Shown here: positions 7,499-16,266 of the stretch, in pieces | Layout of the letters: the number at the start of each line of letters is the position of its first letter | Position numbering within the stretch: position 1 is the stretch's first letter | Assembly: GCA_024421085.1 (NCBI GenBank) | Contig: JAHQYN010000011.1 | Location: 1-49,712 of the forward strand | DNA length: 49,712 bases | DNA from: Acidimicrobiia bacterium | GTDB taxonomy: Bacteria > Actinomycetota > Acidimicrobiia > Acidimicrobiales > Aldehydirespiratoraceae | Reading direction: 5' to 3' | Notes under the pieces: generated by a model | What the model was told of the DNA's origin: nothing | What the model saw: only the letters and a program-made list of their open reading frames with translations | Databases searched by the model: none | Translations under genes and position numbers: made by a program

Positions 7499-8248
7499 AT
7501 GAGTGGGAACGAATCGCCGTTCCTTGATCGCGAGCCGATCGCCACCGAGCGTGCGTTGGCACTGCTCTGCGAAGGGGAACTGGAACTGGTCGGGCGGATG
7601 CCCTATTCCTCCAACGCAACCTTCCTCGTCAATCTCTGCCATGAAGGGCTGCGGGCACAGGCGATCTACAAGCCGCTAAAGGGGGAACGTCCGCTCTGGG
7701 ACTTCCCCGACGGCCTCTACCGGCGCGAGGTCGCAGCCTTCCTGGTCGCCGACGACCTCGGCTGGGACGTCGTCCCTCCCACCGTCGCACGCGACGACGC
7801 GCCATTCGAGACCGGGGCGCTGCAACTGTTCGTTCCCCACCATCACGAGGAGCACTACTTCACACTGCACGAGGCCAGCGACCGCTACGACGAGTCCTTC
7901 CGCCAGATCTGTGCGCTCGACCTGGTCATCAACAACACCGATCGGAAATCAGGGCACTGCCTGCTGGGAACCGACAGCCGAATCTGGGCGATCGACCACG
8001 GCCTGGCATTTCACCACCAGTTCAAGCTCCGCACGGTGATCTGGGACTTCGCCGGCGAGCCCCTGCCCGAGCAGCTGCAAGACGACCTCCGGGCGTTTCT
8101 CGACCGGGGGATTCCCGAGCCCGTCGCGGCCCTCCTCGACCCCCTGGAACAGGACGCGATGCTCACCCGAACCAAGGCACTGGCCCTCAACAGGGCCTTC
8201 CCGCACGGCGACAGCAACCGACACCGCTGGCCCTGGCCGCTGGTGTGA
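7499..8248 (+). CDS. SCO1664 family protein (kinase-like fold)
   Basis: The 249-residue protein contains DLVINNTDRKSGHCLLG followed by IWAIDHGLAFH, which matches the catalytic and metal-binding loops of PI3/4-kinase or HipA-like folds. This suggests a phosphotransfer enzyme, with substrate unknown. GAGGGCGGG just upstream of the ATG at 7499 serves as ribosome binding site and decides against the longer open frame from 7367, which would overlap the DUF3090 gene by 125 bases. It is the third gene of the conserved trio. Confidence 0.88.
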   Translation: MSGNESPFLDREPIATERALALLCEGELELVGRMPYSSNATFLVNLCHEGLRAQAIYKPLKGERPLWDFPDGLYRREVAAFLVADDLGWDVVPPTVARDDAPFETGALQLFVPHHHEEHYFTLHEASDRYDESFRQICALDLVINNTDRKSGHCLLGTDSRIWAIDHGLAFHHQFKLRTVIWDFAGEPLPEQLQDDLRAFLDRGIPEPVAALLDPLEQDAMLTRTKALALNRAFPHGDSNRHRWPWPLV

Positions 8249-8365
8249 GCGCAGCATCGACCCGCGGTTGTCACCGATTATTCAACAGGTGTGGATAAGT
8301 CTGTGCATCTTGCACAAAACACAAAAGCCGAGAATGGCGCAAGAACCCAGTCGTTCCGCTCTTTG

Positions 8366-9334
8366 TCAGCCGCTGAGAGCTTCGATCAGCTTGGGCAGAA
8401 CCTTGTGGACATCGCCGACGACACCCAGATCAGCAACCGCGAAGATCGGCGCTTCGGAATCCTTGTTGATGGCGATGATGTTCTTCGATCCCTTCATGCC
8501 GACAAGGTGCTGAGTCGCTCCTGAAATCCCGCAGGCGATATAGACCGTCGGCTTGACGACCTTGCCGGTCTGACCGACCTGATAGCTGTAGGGAACCCAG
8601 CCTGCATCGACGATGGCACGACTGGCACCGGGAGCGGCGCCCACCGCTGCAGCCAAGTCCTCGATCATCGAGTACGCCTCTGCGTCGCCGAGCCCACGAC
8701 CACCCGAGACGACGATGTTCGCCTCATCGAGCTTGGGGCCGACCGACTCCTCTGCGAAGGTGGCAACGACACGAGCGGCACCGGCCGCACCCACCTCGCC
8801 GACAGCAAGGTCCTCCACGTCGGCCTCGGGGCCGCCGACCGGTTCGGCCGCGAACGACTTCGGGCGAACCAGGAAGATCCCCGGGTTGTCCGAAGTGTTC
8901 TTGGTCATCACATCGGTCGCGCCGCCGAAGATCGGCTCGCTGCCCAACAGGTCGTCACCGTCCACGACGAGGTCGACGATGTTGGTGATGACCGGCGAGT
9001 CGAGCTTCACCGACAGCCTCGCGGCAACGTCGCGACCGTCCTGGGTGGTGCCGAACAGGAAAGCCTGCGGTGCGTCCACATCGCCGCTGCCGATCGCCTC
9101 AGCGACCGCAGAGGCAACCGAGACGCCCTGCATGGCCCCGTCGAGGTCACCCGTGCTGTAGACGGTCTCGGCACCGTGGTCACCCAACTCCGCGGCGTGA
9201 TCGTCGCCGTCTCCAGCCATGAACACCTCGACGGTGTCGGCGATCTCGCGGGCTTTCGCCAGCATCTCCAGGGTGATCGTGGCGACGGCATCGCCGTTGG
9301 TCTCACCGAACACCCAGATCTTCTCGATTCCCAT
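8366..9334 (-). CDS. etfA: Electron transfer flavoprotein alpha subunit
   Basis: EtfA holds FAD in its C-terminal domain and passes electrons from acyl-CoA and other dehydrogenases to the quinone pool with EtfB. Of 322 residues, the C-terminal half shows the FAD signature: GRGLGDAEAYSMIEDLAAA, YQVGQTGKVVKP, CGISGATQH and INKDSEAPIF. The ATG at 9334, with AGAGGA six bases upstream, is preferred over a GTG at 9349 that overlaps the etfB stop. It lies directly downstream of etfB in one transcript. Confidence 0.95.
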   Translation of the reverse strand: MGIEKIWVFGETNGDAVATITLEMLAKAREIADTVEVFMAGDGDDHAAELGDHGAETVYSTGDLDGAMQGVSVASAVAEAIGSGDVDAPQAFLFGTTQDGRDVAARLSVKLDSPVITNIVDLVVDGDDLLGSEPIFGGATDVMTKNTSDNPGIFLVRPKSFAAEPVGGPEADVEDLAVGEVGAAGAARVVATFAEESVGPKLDEANIVVSGGRGLGDAEAYSMIEDLAAAVGAAPGASRAIVDAGWVPYSYQVGQTGKVVKPTVYIACGISGATQHLVGMKGSKNIIAINKDSEAPIFAVADLGVVGDVHKVLPKLIEALSG

Positions 9335-9345
9335 GTCGTGTCCTC

Positions 9346-10125
9346 TCACAGAACCTTGAGCTCATCGAGGAAGGCCACGATCCGCTCGTGGGCATCTCCC
9401 TCGTCTTCTATCACTTCGCCCGCCTCACGGGTCGGAGCGTCGGCAACGCTCACAATCTCCTGGGCACCTCCGGCCCAGCCGACAGATCCGGCATCGATCC
9501 CGAGATCGCTGATCCCGAGTTCGTCGACCGGTTTCGACTTCGCCGACATGATCCCCTTGAAAGACGGATATCGGGGCTCAACCACACCGGCGGTCACCGA
9601 CACGACCGCCGGCAGGGGACACTCGACGTCGTCGTAGCCCGCCTCGGTCTGGCGCTGCACCTTGGCCGTGCCGCCCTCGACCGCGACTGCCTTGGCGAAC
9701 GTGACCGACGGAAGGCCCAACAACTCAGCGACCATCTCCGGCACGGTGCCGGTGTAACCGTCGCTCGACTCGGTCGCAGCCAACACCAAGTCGGGTTCAC
9801 CGCGGGCGATCGCCGCGGCGAGAACCTTGGCCGTACCGAGCGCATCGGATCCGTGGAGTGCCTCGTCGCTCACCAGCGTGGCGCTGTCGGCGCCCATGGC
9901 CAGCGCAGTGCGCAGACCGGCCACCTGACTGTCGGGCGCCATCGAGACCAGGTGTACCGAGCCGTGACCGGCCGTGTCGACGAGCTGCAGGGCCATCTCG
10001 ACTCCGTAGCTGTCGGACTCGTCGAGAATGAGCTTCTGATCGCGGACGAGGGTCATGCTCTGGGGATCGAGCACGCCCGGATCGGCCGGGTCCGGGATTT
10101 GTTTGACGCAGACAACAACTTTCAT
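9346..10125 (-). CDS. etfB: Electron transfer flavoprotein beta subunit
   Basis: This 259-residue protein begins MKVVVCVKQIPDP, the classical EtfB opening. It contains the AMP-binding region (DLVLAATESSDGYTGTVPEM) and the typical PRYPSFKGIM stretch near the C-terminus. It pairs with the EtfA encoded immediately downstream. A 60-base gap separates it from the divergent lipid kinase gene. Confidence 0.95.
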   Translation of the reverse strand: MKVVVCVKQIPDPADPGVLDPQSMTLVRDQKLILDESDSYGVEMALQLVDTAGHGSVHLVSMAPDSQVAGLRTALAMGADSATLVSDEALHGSDALGTAKVLAAAIARGEPDLVLAATESSDGYTGTVPEMVAELLGLPSVTFAKAVAVEGGTAKVQRQTEAGYDDVECPLPAVVSVTAGVVEPRYPSFKGIMSAKSKPVDELGISDLGIDAGSVGWAGGAQEIVSVADAPTREAGEVIEDEGDAHERIVAFLDELKVL

Positions 10126-10185
10126 AGCCCACGAGTCTGCCAGCGAGGTTGGCGAATGCCTATCTGAATTGAGCGGATAGTTTTG

Positions 10186-11112
10186 ATGTTCTTGCGCATC
10201 TGCCTCATCGTCAATTCGGTCGCCTCGTCAGTGACCGCCCGCCGTCGAGTGATCATCCACAAGATCCTGTCGGCCGACCACGACGTGAACCTGGCCGAGA
10301 CCAGCCGTCCGGGACACGCCACGCGCCTCGCCCAGTCAGCCGCCAACGACAACTACGACCTCGTGGTCGTGCTCGGCGGTGACGGCACTGTGAACGAAGC
10401 CGCCAACGGTCTCGCCGGCACCGACACCGCGTTGGCGACTCTTCCCGGAGGCTCAACCAACGTCCTCGCCCGGATCCTCGGCCTTCCCGACGATCCCGCG
10501 GATGCCTGCCTGGTGCTGCTCGACGCCATCGACCGCGGCTCGATACACCGCATCGGTCTGGGCGCCGTGGAGGGGCGCTACTTCCTGTTTCACTGCGGTG
10601 TCGGTTTCGACGCCGCGGTCGTGGAGCAGGTCGAGGCCCGGGGACCGTGGAAACGCTGGGCAGGCCATCCCCTGTTCGTGTGGGCGGCACTCGACACCTG
10701 GGTGCGCGGGGTCGACCGCCGCAACCCCCCGCTGCGAGTCATGGGCCCGGCCGGCGACGAACTCGCCAAGGGCTTCATGACCGTGGTCATGAACACCAAT
10801 CCCTACACCTACTTGGGAAGCCGTCCCATCGACCTGGTTCCGGGGCTCGCCCTCACCGATCCCCTGGCGGTGGTGACACTTGAAGGGCTCCGCTCAACCA
10901 GCCTCGGCCCGGTGCTGGCAGGCGCGCTGAGGGGCAAAGACCTGAGCAAACAGCGCAATGTCGACCTCCGCACCGATATACGATCGCTGGTGATCGAGTG
11001 CGATCCCGGGGCCCCGTACCAGGTTGACGGCGACTACTTGGGCGCGAGCAGACGCCTGCGGTTCACCTGGACCCCCGAACGGCTCTCACTGTTGATGCCA
11101 GAGGTTCGCTGA
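10186..11112 (+). CDS. Diacylglycerol/sphingosine kinase family lipid kinase
   Basis: This 308-residue soluble lipid kinase has the nucleotide-binding loop VVLGGDGTVNEAANGL near residue 63, LPGGSTNVLAR near 88 and the C-terminal QVDGDYLG. Family members phosphorylate diacylglycerol or related lipids with ATP. The substrate here is not determined by the sequence. The ATG at 10186 is used, and a TTG codon directly precedes it. It converges on the phosphodiesterase gene, with 10 bases between the stop codons. Confidence 0.88.
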   Translation: MFLRICLIVNSVASSVTARRRVIIHKILSADHDVNLAETSRPGHATRLAQSAANDNYDLVVVLGGDGTVNEAANGLAGTDTALATLPGGSTNVLARILGLPDDPADACLVLLDAIDRGSIHRIGLGAVEGRYFLFHCGVGFDAAVVEQVEARGPWKRWAGHPLFVWAALDTWVRGVDRRNPPLRVMGPAGDELAKGFMTVVMNTNPYTYLGSRPIDLVPGLALTDPLAVVTLEGLRSTSLGPVLAGALRGKDLSKQRNVDLRTDIRSLVIECDPGAPYQVDGDYLGASRRLRFTWTPERLSLLMPEVR

Positions 11113-11122
11113 GTCGTGCCGC

Positions 11123-11806
11123 TCAGGCGTCGATGACCCTTCTCGCCACATCGGGGACATTGGTGCAGATTCCGTCCACACCCATAGCGATGAGCTGGGC
11201 CATCCGCTGCGGGTCATCGACGGTCCAGACGTTCACCAACAGCCCGGCGGCATGGGCCCGATTGACGAAATTGACGTCGACCAGGACGTCCCAGGGGTGG
11301 ATCGCCTTCATTTCGTGGGCGACGGCCCGGCCGATGGCGCTGGCCGGGTCGGTCATCTGAAACAGCAGCCAGCCGCACGGAATCGACGGGTCGACAGCGC
11401 GGATCCGATCGACAGCGTCGATGTTGAACGAAGTGATCAGTGCTCGCTGCGGGCCGAGATATGCCTGCACGAGACCCGCAACCGCGTCGGCGACCAGGTG
11501 GTCCTCGTCGTAGTCGGGGTCATTGGGAAGATTCTTGATCTCGATGTTGACGCTGGTGTCGCCACAGGCTTCGAGAGCCTCTGCGAGGTTCGGAATGTAG
11601 TCGGGCAGATCTTCACTGGAGAGTTCTGCCAGGATCCGTCCGTCGGTGAGGTGGGCGTCGTGGTGGACCACAACCACACCGTCCGCGGCGCGTCGAGCAT
11701 CGAGTTCGACCCATTGTGCACCCATGGTCCGCGCCAACCGGAACGCGTCCAGGGTGTTCTCCTGAGCTGCTTTCGACGCTCCTCGGTGTGCGATCACTTG
11801 GGTCAT
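11123..11806 (-). CDS. Glycerophosphodiester phosphodiesterase
   Basis: This 227-residue cytosolic GDPD has IAHRGASKAAQENTLDAF at the N-terminus, ELDARRAADGVVVVHHDAHL, NIEIKN in the middle and VNVWTVDD near the end. The catalytic histidines and metal-binding Glu/Asp are all present. It hydrolyses deacylated phospholipids to glycerol-3-phosphate and an alcohol. It has no signal peptide. It converges on the lipid kinase gene. Confidence 0.92.
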   Translation of the reverse strand: MTQVIAHRGASKAAQENTLDAFRLARTMGAQWVELDARRAADGVVVVHHDAHLTDGRILAELSSEDLPDYIPNLAEALEACGDTSVNIEIKNLPNDPDYDEDHLVADAVAGLVQAYLGPQRALITSFNIDAVDRIRAVDPSIPCGWLLFQMTDPASAIGRAVAHEMKAIHPWDVLVDVNFVNRAHAAGLLVNVWTVDDPQRMAQLIAMGVDGICTNVPDVARRVIDA

Positions 11807-11990
11807 CAGCCAGAGTCTCGCGGATTTTCAGCCCGTCCGTGCATAGCGGCTGCGGCTCGTCGGTTCAGAAAAACAGAACAAGTTTCAAAAAACCCTTGCG
11901 GGGAAGGAGAACCTGTTCCTATTATTGCCGGATCGCCGGGAGACCAGCGACACGAAGAGGCCCAGAAAATAGCGCACCAGGAGGATAATC

Positions 11991-12284
11991 GTGGCCCTCA
12001 CAGCCGACGCTTTCGCATCCGCACTCGACTGGCGAGTTGAGGCGGCATGCCGCGACACAGACCCGGCACTGTTCTTTCCAGTCGGAACGACCGGGCCGGC
12101 GGTCGATCAGATCGCATCCGCCAAACAGGTCTGTTTCTCATGCCAATGCCAGGACGAGTGCCTGGATTTCGCCCTCACCACCAACCAGGACACCGGCGTC
12201 TGGGGCGGAACCTCCGAAGAAGAACGCCGAGTCATCCGTCGGCGCCTGCGGGTCGCCGCAGCCCTCGCCACAACACACTCCTGA
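11991..12284 (+). CDS. WhiB family iron-sulfur transcription factor
   Basis: This 97-residue protein has the four WhiB cysteines: one in AACRDTDPALFFP near residue 20, then VCFSCQCQDECLDFAL with the CxxxxxC spacing, and the GVWGG turn followed by a basic C-terminal tail (RRVIRRRLR). WhiB proteins bind a 4Fe-4S cluster and the housekeeping sigma factor. The GTG start is fixed by AGGAGG at 11976-11986. The upstream 180 bases carry an A-rich patch (11866-11895) that may be part of the promoter. Which WhiB class it belongs to cannot be decided by eye; a WhiB1/WhiB2-like size is likely. Confidence 0.93.
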   Translation: MALTADAFASALDWRVEAACRDTDPALFFPVGTTGPAVDQIASAKQVCFSCQCQDECLDFALTTNQDTGVWGGTSEEERRVIRRRLRVAAALATTHS

Positions 12285-12373
12285 ACCCCGCTGAGAACAG
12301 TGCAAACCGACCCGGCGCCGGCCTGACGGCCCCGCCGCGCGGGCCACGGCCCCGCGCCATCCACGGTGCTGCA

Positions 12374-13954
12374 CTAACCGAGGGGCAACGCAGGACCGGG
12401 GCGCGGAACCCGCACATCGACGGCAGTGCCCGCCGAACCTCCGCGACCGGGGCCGTCGGCTGTGGCGTCTGACCGGGCAAACGTGATCCGTCCACCAAGA
12501 TCCGACACCACGAAAGTGCGAACGATCGTCAAGCCCAGCCCTGCGTCGCGATCAAGCGAGAATCCCTCAGGAACTCCCGGGCCGTGGTCCTGCACACAGA
12601 TCGACAACTCCTTGCTGTCTCCGCCGAGTCGAACCCTCACCGGATGTTCAGACCCGGAACCGTGGTCAATTGAGTTCTGCAACAACTCGGTGACCACCAC
12701 GGCCAGAGGCATCGAAACGTCACCTCCGAGGGCCCCGATGCTGCCGCTCACCTTGATGCGCACCGGGCGCTCCGGTGCACCGAGCCCCTCCTCGACCAGC
12801 CGTACAAGCCTGCTCACCACCGCATCGAAATCAACGACGTCGCCTGCATCGGCGGTCAGGGTCTCGTGAACCACGGCGATCGATCCGATCCGGCGGGCCG
12901 ACTGTTCGACGGCGGCGACCGCCTCCGGTGAGCGGAGACGCCTGGTCTGCAGACGAAGCAGGGACTGGATTGTCTGCAGGTTGTTCTTCACCCGATGGTG
13001 AATCTCACGAATCGTGGTGTTCTTGGAGATCAGCAGCCGATCTCGGCTCCGCAACTCAGAGATGTCGCGCAGCAGGCCGACAGCACCCGTCACCCTCCCG
13101 TGTTCGATCAGCGGATGACAGCGCACCACGACGCAGGCATCCTCGGCCTCCTCGAATTCATCGACAGTGCTGTGACGAGAGGAGAACGCCCGTCGCACGG
13201 CCGACTCGTCGATCCCGAGCTCTCGCAGTCGCCTGCCCTCGAGGTTGCTGAGCACCCGCAGGCGATGCATCGCCGAGACCGCGTTGGGTGAGGCGTACTC
13301 GATTCGCCCTTCACGGTCCAGAACCACCACACCGTCACCCACACGCGGCTCACGCAGTTCACCGACCCGTTCCGACTCAGCGAACGGAAAGGCTCCATCG
13401 GCGACCATCTGCGCCAACCGCTCCCCCACTGCCCGATACGGGCGTTCTACCGGGCTCCGGTGACGGACGAATGCCGACTCCGCCTCCCTTGTAAGCACGG
13501 CCACGACCTCGCCGTCGCCACGCACCGGGATGTACTCGACCGCGATCTGCGCACCCGCGCCCGGCATCCTGATGTCTTCTTCAACCAGTTGATCATGATC
13601 GGGGCCGTGAAGGTCGCCTCTGGTGATCAAGCCCTGAAGCCTCCGTTGCTCTGTCATCGCTCGCGCCAGCAGCGGATTGTCGACGACCGAGACGGTCTGG
13701 CCTACCGGGTCGCCGTAGTGGACCGTCGCGCCGGTAACCGAACGCGTGTGGCCCAACACGACGAATTCACCCGTATCGGCGATGTCCGGTTCACCCCCGT
13801 CGCTCGGTAGCCCATTCTTGGGGACGTAAAGCAACAGATCGCTGAACGACAGGTCGCTGAGCAACGACCATGAACTGACCAGACGCTGAAGATGGGCAAT
13901 CGCCGCGGAGTCGAGCGAGGTCTTCGCTCGCGCGATCTCCGCGAGGCTGGCCAC
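12374..13954 (-). CDS. pdtaS: PdtaS-like sensor histidine kinase
   Basis: The 526-residue protein lacks membrane segments. It shows an N-terminal GAF-type domain (LLSDLSFSDLLLYVP), a PAS domain (residues about 215-320) and a HisKA_2 dimerisation domain with IREIHHRVKNNLQTIQSLLR, whose first histidine pair contains the phospho-acceptor. An HWE/HisKA_2-type ATPase follows (ELLQNSIDHG, GPGVPEGFSL, GLGLTIVRT). It resembles mycobacterial PdtaS, which phosphorylates the RNA-binding antiterminator PdtaR. No response regulator is adjacent. The start is a GTG at 13954. Confidence 0.88.
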   Translation of the reverse strand: MASLAEIARAKTSLDSAAIAHLQRLVSSWSLLSDLSFSDLLLYVPKNGLPSDGGEPDIADTGEFVVLGHTRSVTGATVHYGDPVGQTVSVVDNPLLARAMTEQRRLQGLITRGDLHGPDHDQLVEEDIRMPGAGAQIAVEYIPVRGDGEVVAVLTREAESAFVRHRSPVERPYRAVGERLAQMVADGAFPFAESERVGELREPRVGDGVVVLDREGRIEYASPNAVSAMHRLRVLSNLEGRRLRELGIDESAVRRAFSSRHSTVDEFEEAEDACVVVRCHPLIEHGRVTGAVGLLRDISELRSRDRLLISKNTTIREIHHRVKNNLQTIQSLLRLQTRRLRSPEAVAAVEQSARRIGSIAVVHETLTADAGDVVDFDAVVSRLVRLVEEGLGAPERPVRIKVSGSIGALGGDVSMPLAVVVTELLQNSIDHGSGSEHPVRVRLGGDSKELSICVQDHGPGVPEGFSLDRDAGLGLTIVRTFVVSDLGGRITFARSDATADGPGRGGSAGTAVDVRVPRPGPALPLG

Positions 13955-13970
13955 CGAAGGTACCGGCCTG

Positions 13971-13996
13971 CCTCAGCCTCAGCCTCAGCCTCAGCC
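13971..13996. repeat. CCTCAG hexamer repeat across the DUF3107 stop codon
   Basis: Four perfect CCTCAG units are followed by CC. On the minus strand this reads TGA GGC repeated, so the DUF3107 stop codon is followed by three more in-frame TGAs. Confidence 0.95.
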
Positions 13997-14218
13997 GAAG
14001 CCGATCGGGTTGCCCCCTTCGGGGCCCAGTTCGACGAACGCGATCTTCGAGGCCGACACGACCACTTCGCGGCCCTTCTCGTCGGTCAACCACAGCGTTG
14101 CAGTCGCACCGCTGATCGCCTCGTCGATCGAGGCCTTGACCGAGGAACGGTCGGTCTCGTCGGGAAGCTGCACAACGATCTCGCGGGCATGGTCACTCAC
14201 TCCAATGCGGACATCCAC
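13991..14218 (-). CDS. DUF3107 family protein
   Basis: This 75-residue protein runs from VDVRIGVSDHAREIVVQLP through TLWLTDEKGREVVVSASKIAFVELG, matching the small actinobacterial DUF3107 family of unknown function. The GTG start at 14218 has GAGGAG upstream at suitable distance. It is encoded between mrp and pdtaS on the same strand, with 92 bases to the mrp stop. Confidence 0.88.
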   Translation of the reverse strand: MDVRIGVSDHAREIVVQLPDETDRSSVKASIDEAISGATATLWLTDEKGREVVVSASKIAFVELGPEGGNPIGFG

Positions 14219-14310
14219 TTGTCTGTTCTCCTCAGTCAGCTCAACCGCACTCCACGAAATCAGTGCTGGTCCGGATTATTGCAGGACCGCCGGCGTGGCG
14301 GGCGGACCGT

Positions 14311-15450
14311 TCAGTTGATTATCAGTTCCGGGTGCGAGCGTTTCGACGGCTTGTGGGTCTCAATCCAACGGGCCATCTCCGCAAACACAGCCGATGCCTC
14401 ACTCCGTGGGTCAACGGCCATGATCGGCTCACCGGTGTCGGAACCCTCTCGCAGGGCGATCGTCATCGGGATCTGACCAATGAGATCGACCTCGAGGCGC
14501 TCCGCCAGCTCAGCTCCGCCGCCGCCGCCGAACAGGTAGTACCGCTTGGCGTCGTCGCCGGTGAACCACGACATGTTCTCTATCACGGCTTTCACCTTTA
14601 TCTTTACTTGGTCGAACATGAACGCCGAACGCTGAGCAACCCGCTGCGCCGCCGGGTTGGGGGTGGTGACGACGTAGGCCTCCGCCCGGGGCAGGAACTG
14701 CGCCAGCGACAACGAGATGTCGCCGGTTCCGGGGGGCAGATCGACGAGCAGGAAATCGGGGTCGTCCCAGAACACGTCTGTCAGGAACTGCTCGAGCGCC
14801 TTGTGCAGCATCGGGCCCCGCCAGATGACGGGCTGGTCCTCCCGGGCGAAGAAGCCCATCGAGACACAGCGCACCCCGTGAGTCTCGGGGGGGATGATCA
14901 TGTCGTCGATCACCGTCGGCGCCTGCGCGACGCCGAGCATCCGCGGGATCGAGAAACCCCAGACGTCTGCATCGACAACGGCCACGCTGTGACCCCGCTG
15001 CGCCAGCGCGATGCCCAGGTTGGCGGTGACCGACGACTTTCCCACTCCGCCCTTGCCCGAGGCGATCAGCAGCGTGCGGGTCTTGTTGCCCGGCTGAGCG
15101 AAGGGAATGGCACGCCCGGTTGCGTGGCCGTGGGCCGGCTGTGACCCAGCTGTCGCCGCGGGATCGCCGTGGAGCATCCCGCGGACCTCCGCCCGCTGCT
15201 CATCGGTCATCACGCCGAAGTCGATGGTCACCACGTTGACCCCGTCGAGGGCGGTGACAGCTCCGGAGACCCGATGTTGGATCTCGTTGCGCAGCGGGCA
15301 ACCGGCGATCGTGAGGTCAATGCCGACCTCGACATGGCCGCCGTCGATGGTTGTGGAGCGGACCATCCCCAGATCAACGATGCTGCGATGAAGCTCCGGA
15401 TCCTCGACCGGACGCAGAGCCTCGATCACTTCGGCTTCGGTGACGGTCAT
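14311..15450 (-). CDS. mrp: Mrp/ApbC-type iron-sulfur cluster carrier ATPase
   Basis: The 379-residue protein has an N-terminal MIP18/DUF59-like domain (EVIEALRPVEDPELHRSIVDLGMV) and then a P-loop ATPase with the deviant Walker A SGKGGVGKSS near residue 124, DADVWGFSIPRML, and DLPPGTGD near 225. The usual CxxC for cluster binding seen in NBP35 is not evident. Family members load Fe-S clusters onto apo-proteins. The ATG at 15450 is chosen because residues before it in the longer open frame are unrelated to the family. It is divergent from a SufR-like regulator, only 19 bases apart, which suggests joint control. Confidence 0.92.
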   Translation of the reverse strand: MTVTEAEVIEALRPVEDPELHRSIVDLGMVRSTTIDGGHVEVGIDLTIAGCPLRNEIQHRVSGAVTALDGVNVVTIDFGVMTDEQRAEVRGMLHGDPAATAGSQPAHGHATGRAIPFAQPGNKTRTLLIASGKGGVGKSSVTANLGIALAQRGHSVAVVDADVWGFSIPRMLGVAQAPTVIDDMIIPPETHGVRCVSMGFFAREDQPVIWRGPMLHKALEQFLTDVFWDDPDFLLVDLPPGTGDISLSLAQFLPRAEAYVVTTPNPAAQRVAQRSAFMFDQVKIKVKAVIENMSWFTGDDAKRYYLFGGGGGAELAERLEVDLIGQIPMTIALREGSDTGEPIMAVDPRSEASAVFAEMARWIETHKPSKRSHPELIIN

Positions 15451-15469
15451 ATCTGCGTAGAATAGCGCC

Positions 15470-16186
15470 GTGGATGCCCAGCACCTCAGCCCCACAGAGT
15501 TCGCTTCGACGGTCTCTGCCATAACCGCGGCTTTTGGTGACGTCACCCGCCGCGACATCTACCTGCACGTCCATCAGAAGCCCGACGGTGTAACCGCCAG
15601 CGAGGTGGCCGAGGAGTTCGACCTGCACGCCAACGTTGCGCGCCACCATCTCGACAAGCTCACCGCCGGGGGCCACCTCGGCGTCGAGGTCGCCAAACCG
15701 GGCGGTGGGGTCGGGCGCCCATCCAAGCACTACCGGCCGGCGCACACCGAGGTGCGCCTGGAAGTGAACGTGCGCCATGACGATGTGCTGGTGTCGCTGC
15801 TGGGGCGGGCGTTGGCGATGCTGCCCGCCCATGCTGCCGAGGAAATGGCCGAGGAGGTGGGGGTCGAGTACGGCAAGGCGATGGCCGCGGCAATCGATCC
15901 CGGCGAGACGCACCGCAGCTATCAGGGCGCCCTGCATGCCGTGGCCGATGCGCTGTCAGCCCACGGATTCGCAGCCAGAGCCGAGCGCGCCGACGGCGAC
16001 GAGTACCAGATCGTCGCCCAGAACTGCCCCTTCGGCGACGCGGTCGTGGAACATCCGGTCATCTGCGCCGTTGACCGCGGCATGGTCCAGGGAATGCTCG
16101 GCCATCTGTACGGCCCCGCCGACGCCTCCACCGCCTCCTCCAAACCCCAGGGCGACGACATCTGCGTCACCCACGTAACCCTCTAG
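15470..16186 (+). CDS. SufR-like HTH regulator with C-terminal cysteines
   Basis: This 238-residue protein has a winged helix-turn-helix (GVTASEVAEEFDLHANVARHHLDKL) followed by GVGRPSKHYRP, typical of ArsR/DeoR-like SufR regulators. The C-terminal part carries NCPFG, HPVICAVDRGM and DICVTHV, three cysteines placed as in regulators that sense a 4Fe-4S cluster. Divergence from mrp, a cluster carrier gene, supports a role in iron-sulfur homeostasis. The start is a GTG at 15470. The target genes are not known beyond the likely mrp promoter. Confidence 0.8.
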   Translation: MDAQHLSPTEFASTVSAITAAFGDVTRRDIYLHVHQKPDGVTASEVAEEFDLHANVARHHLDKLTAGGHLGVEVAKPGGGVGRPSKHYRPAHTEVRLEVNVRHDDVLVSLLGRALAMLPAHAAEEMAEEVGVEYGKAMAAAIDPGETHRSYQGALHAVADALSAHGFAARAERADGDEYQIVAQNCPFGDAVVEHPVICAVDRGMVQGMLGHLYGPADASTASSKPQGDDICVTHVTL

Positions 16187-16266
16187 GAGCAGCTGGTAGG
16201 CAACGGCTGTGTCTACCGGCGCGAAGTGGCGGTTTTTCTGGGGTCGGTCGGTGGGGTTGGCGCTGG

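Noticed and set aside
12374-12500. Gene between whiB and pdtaS on the plus strand
   Set aside because: Open frames here have proline/arginine-rich composition with no family features and overlap the pdtaS end.
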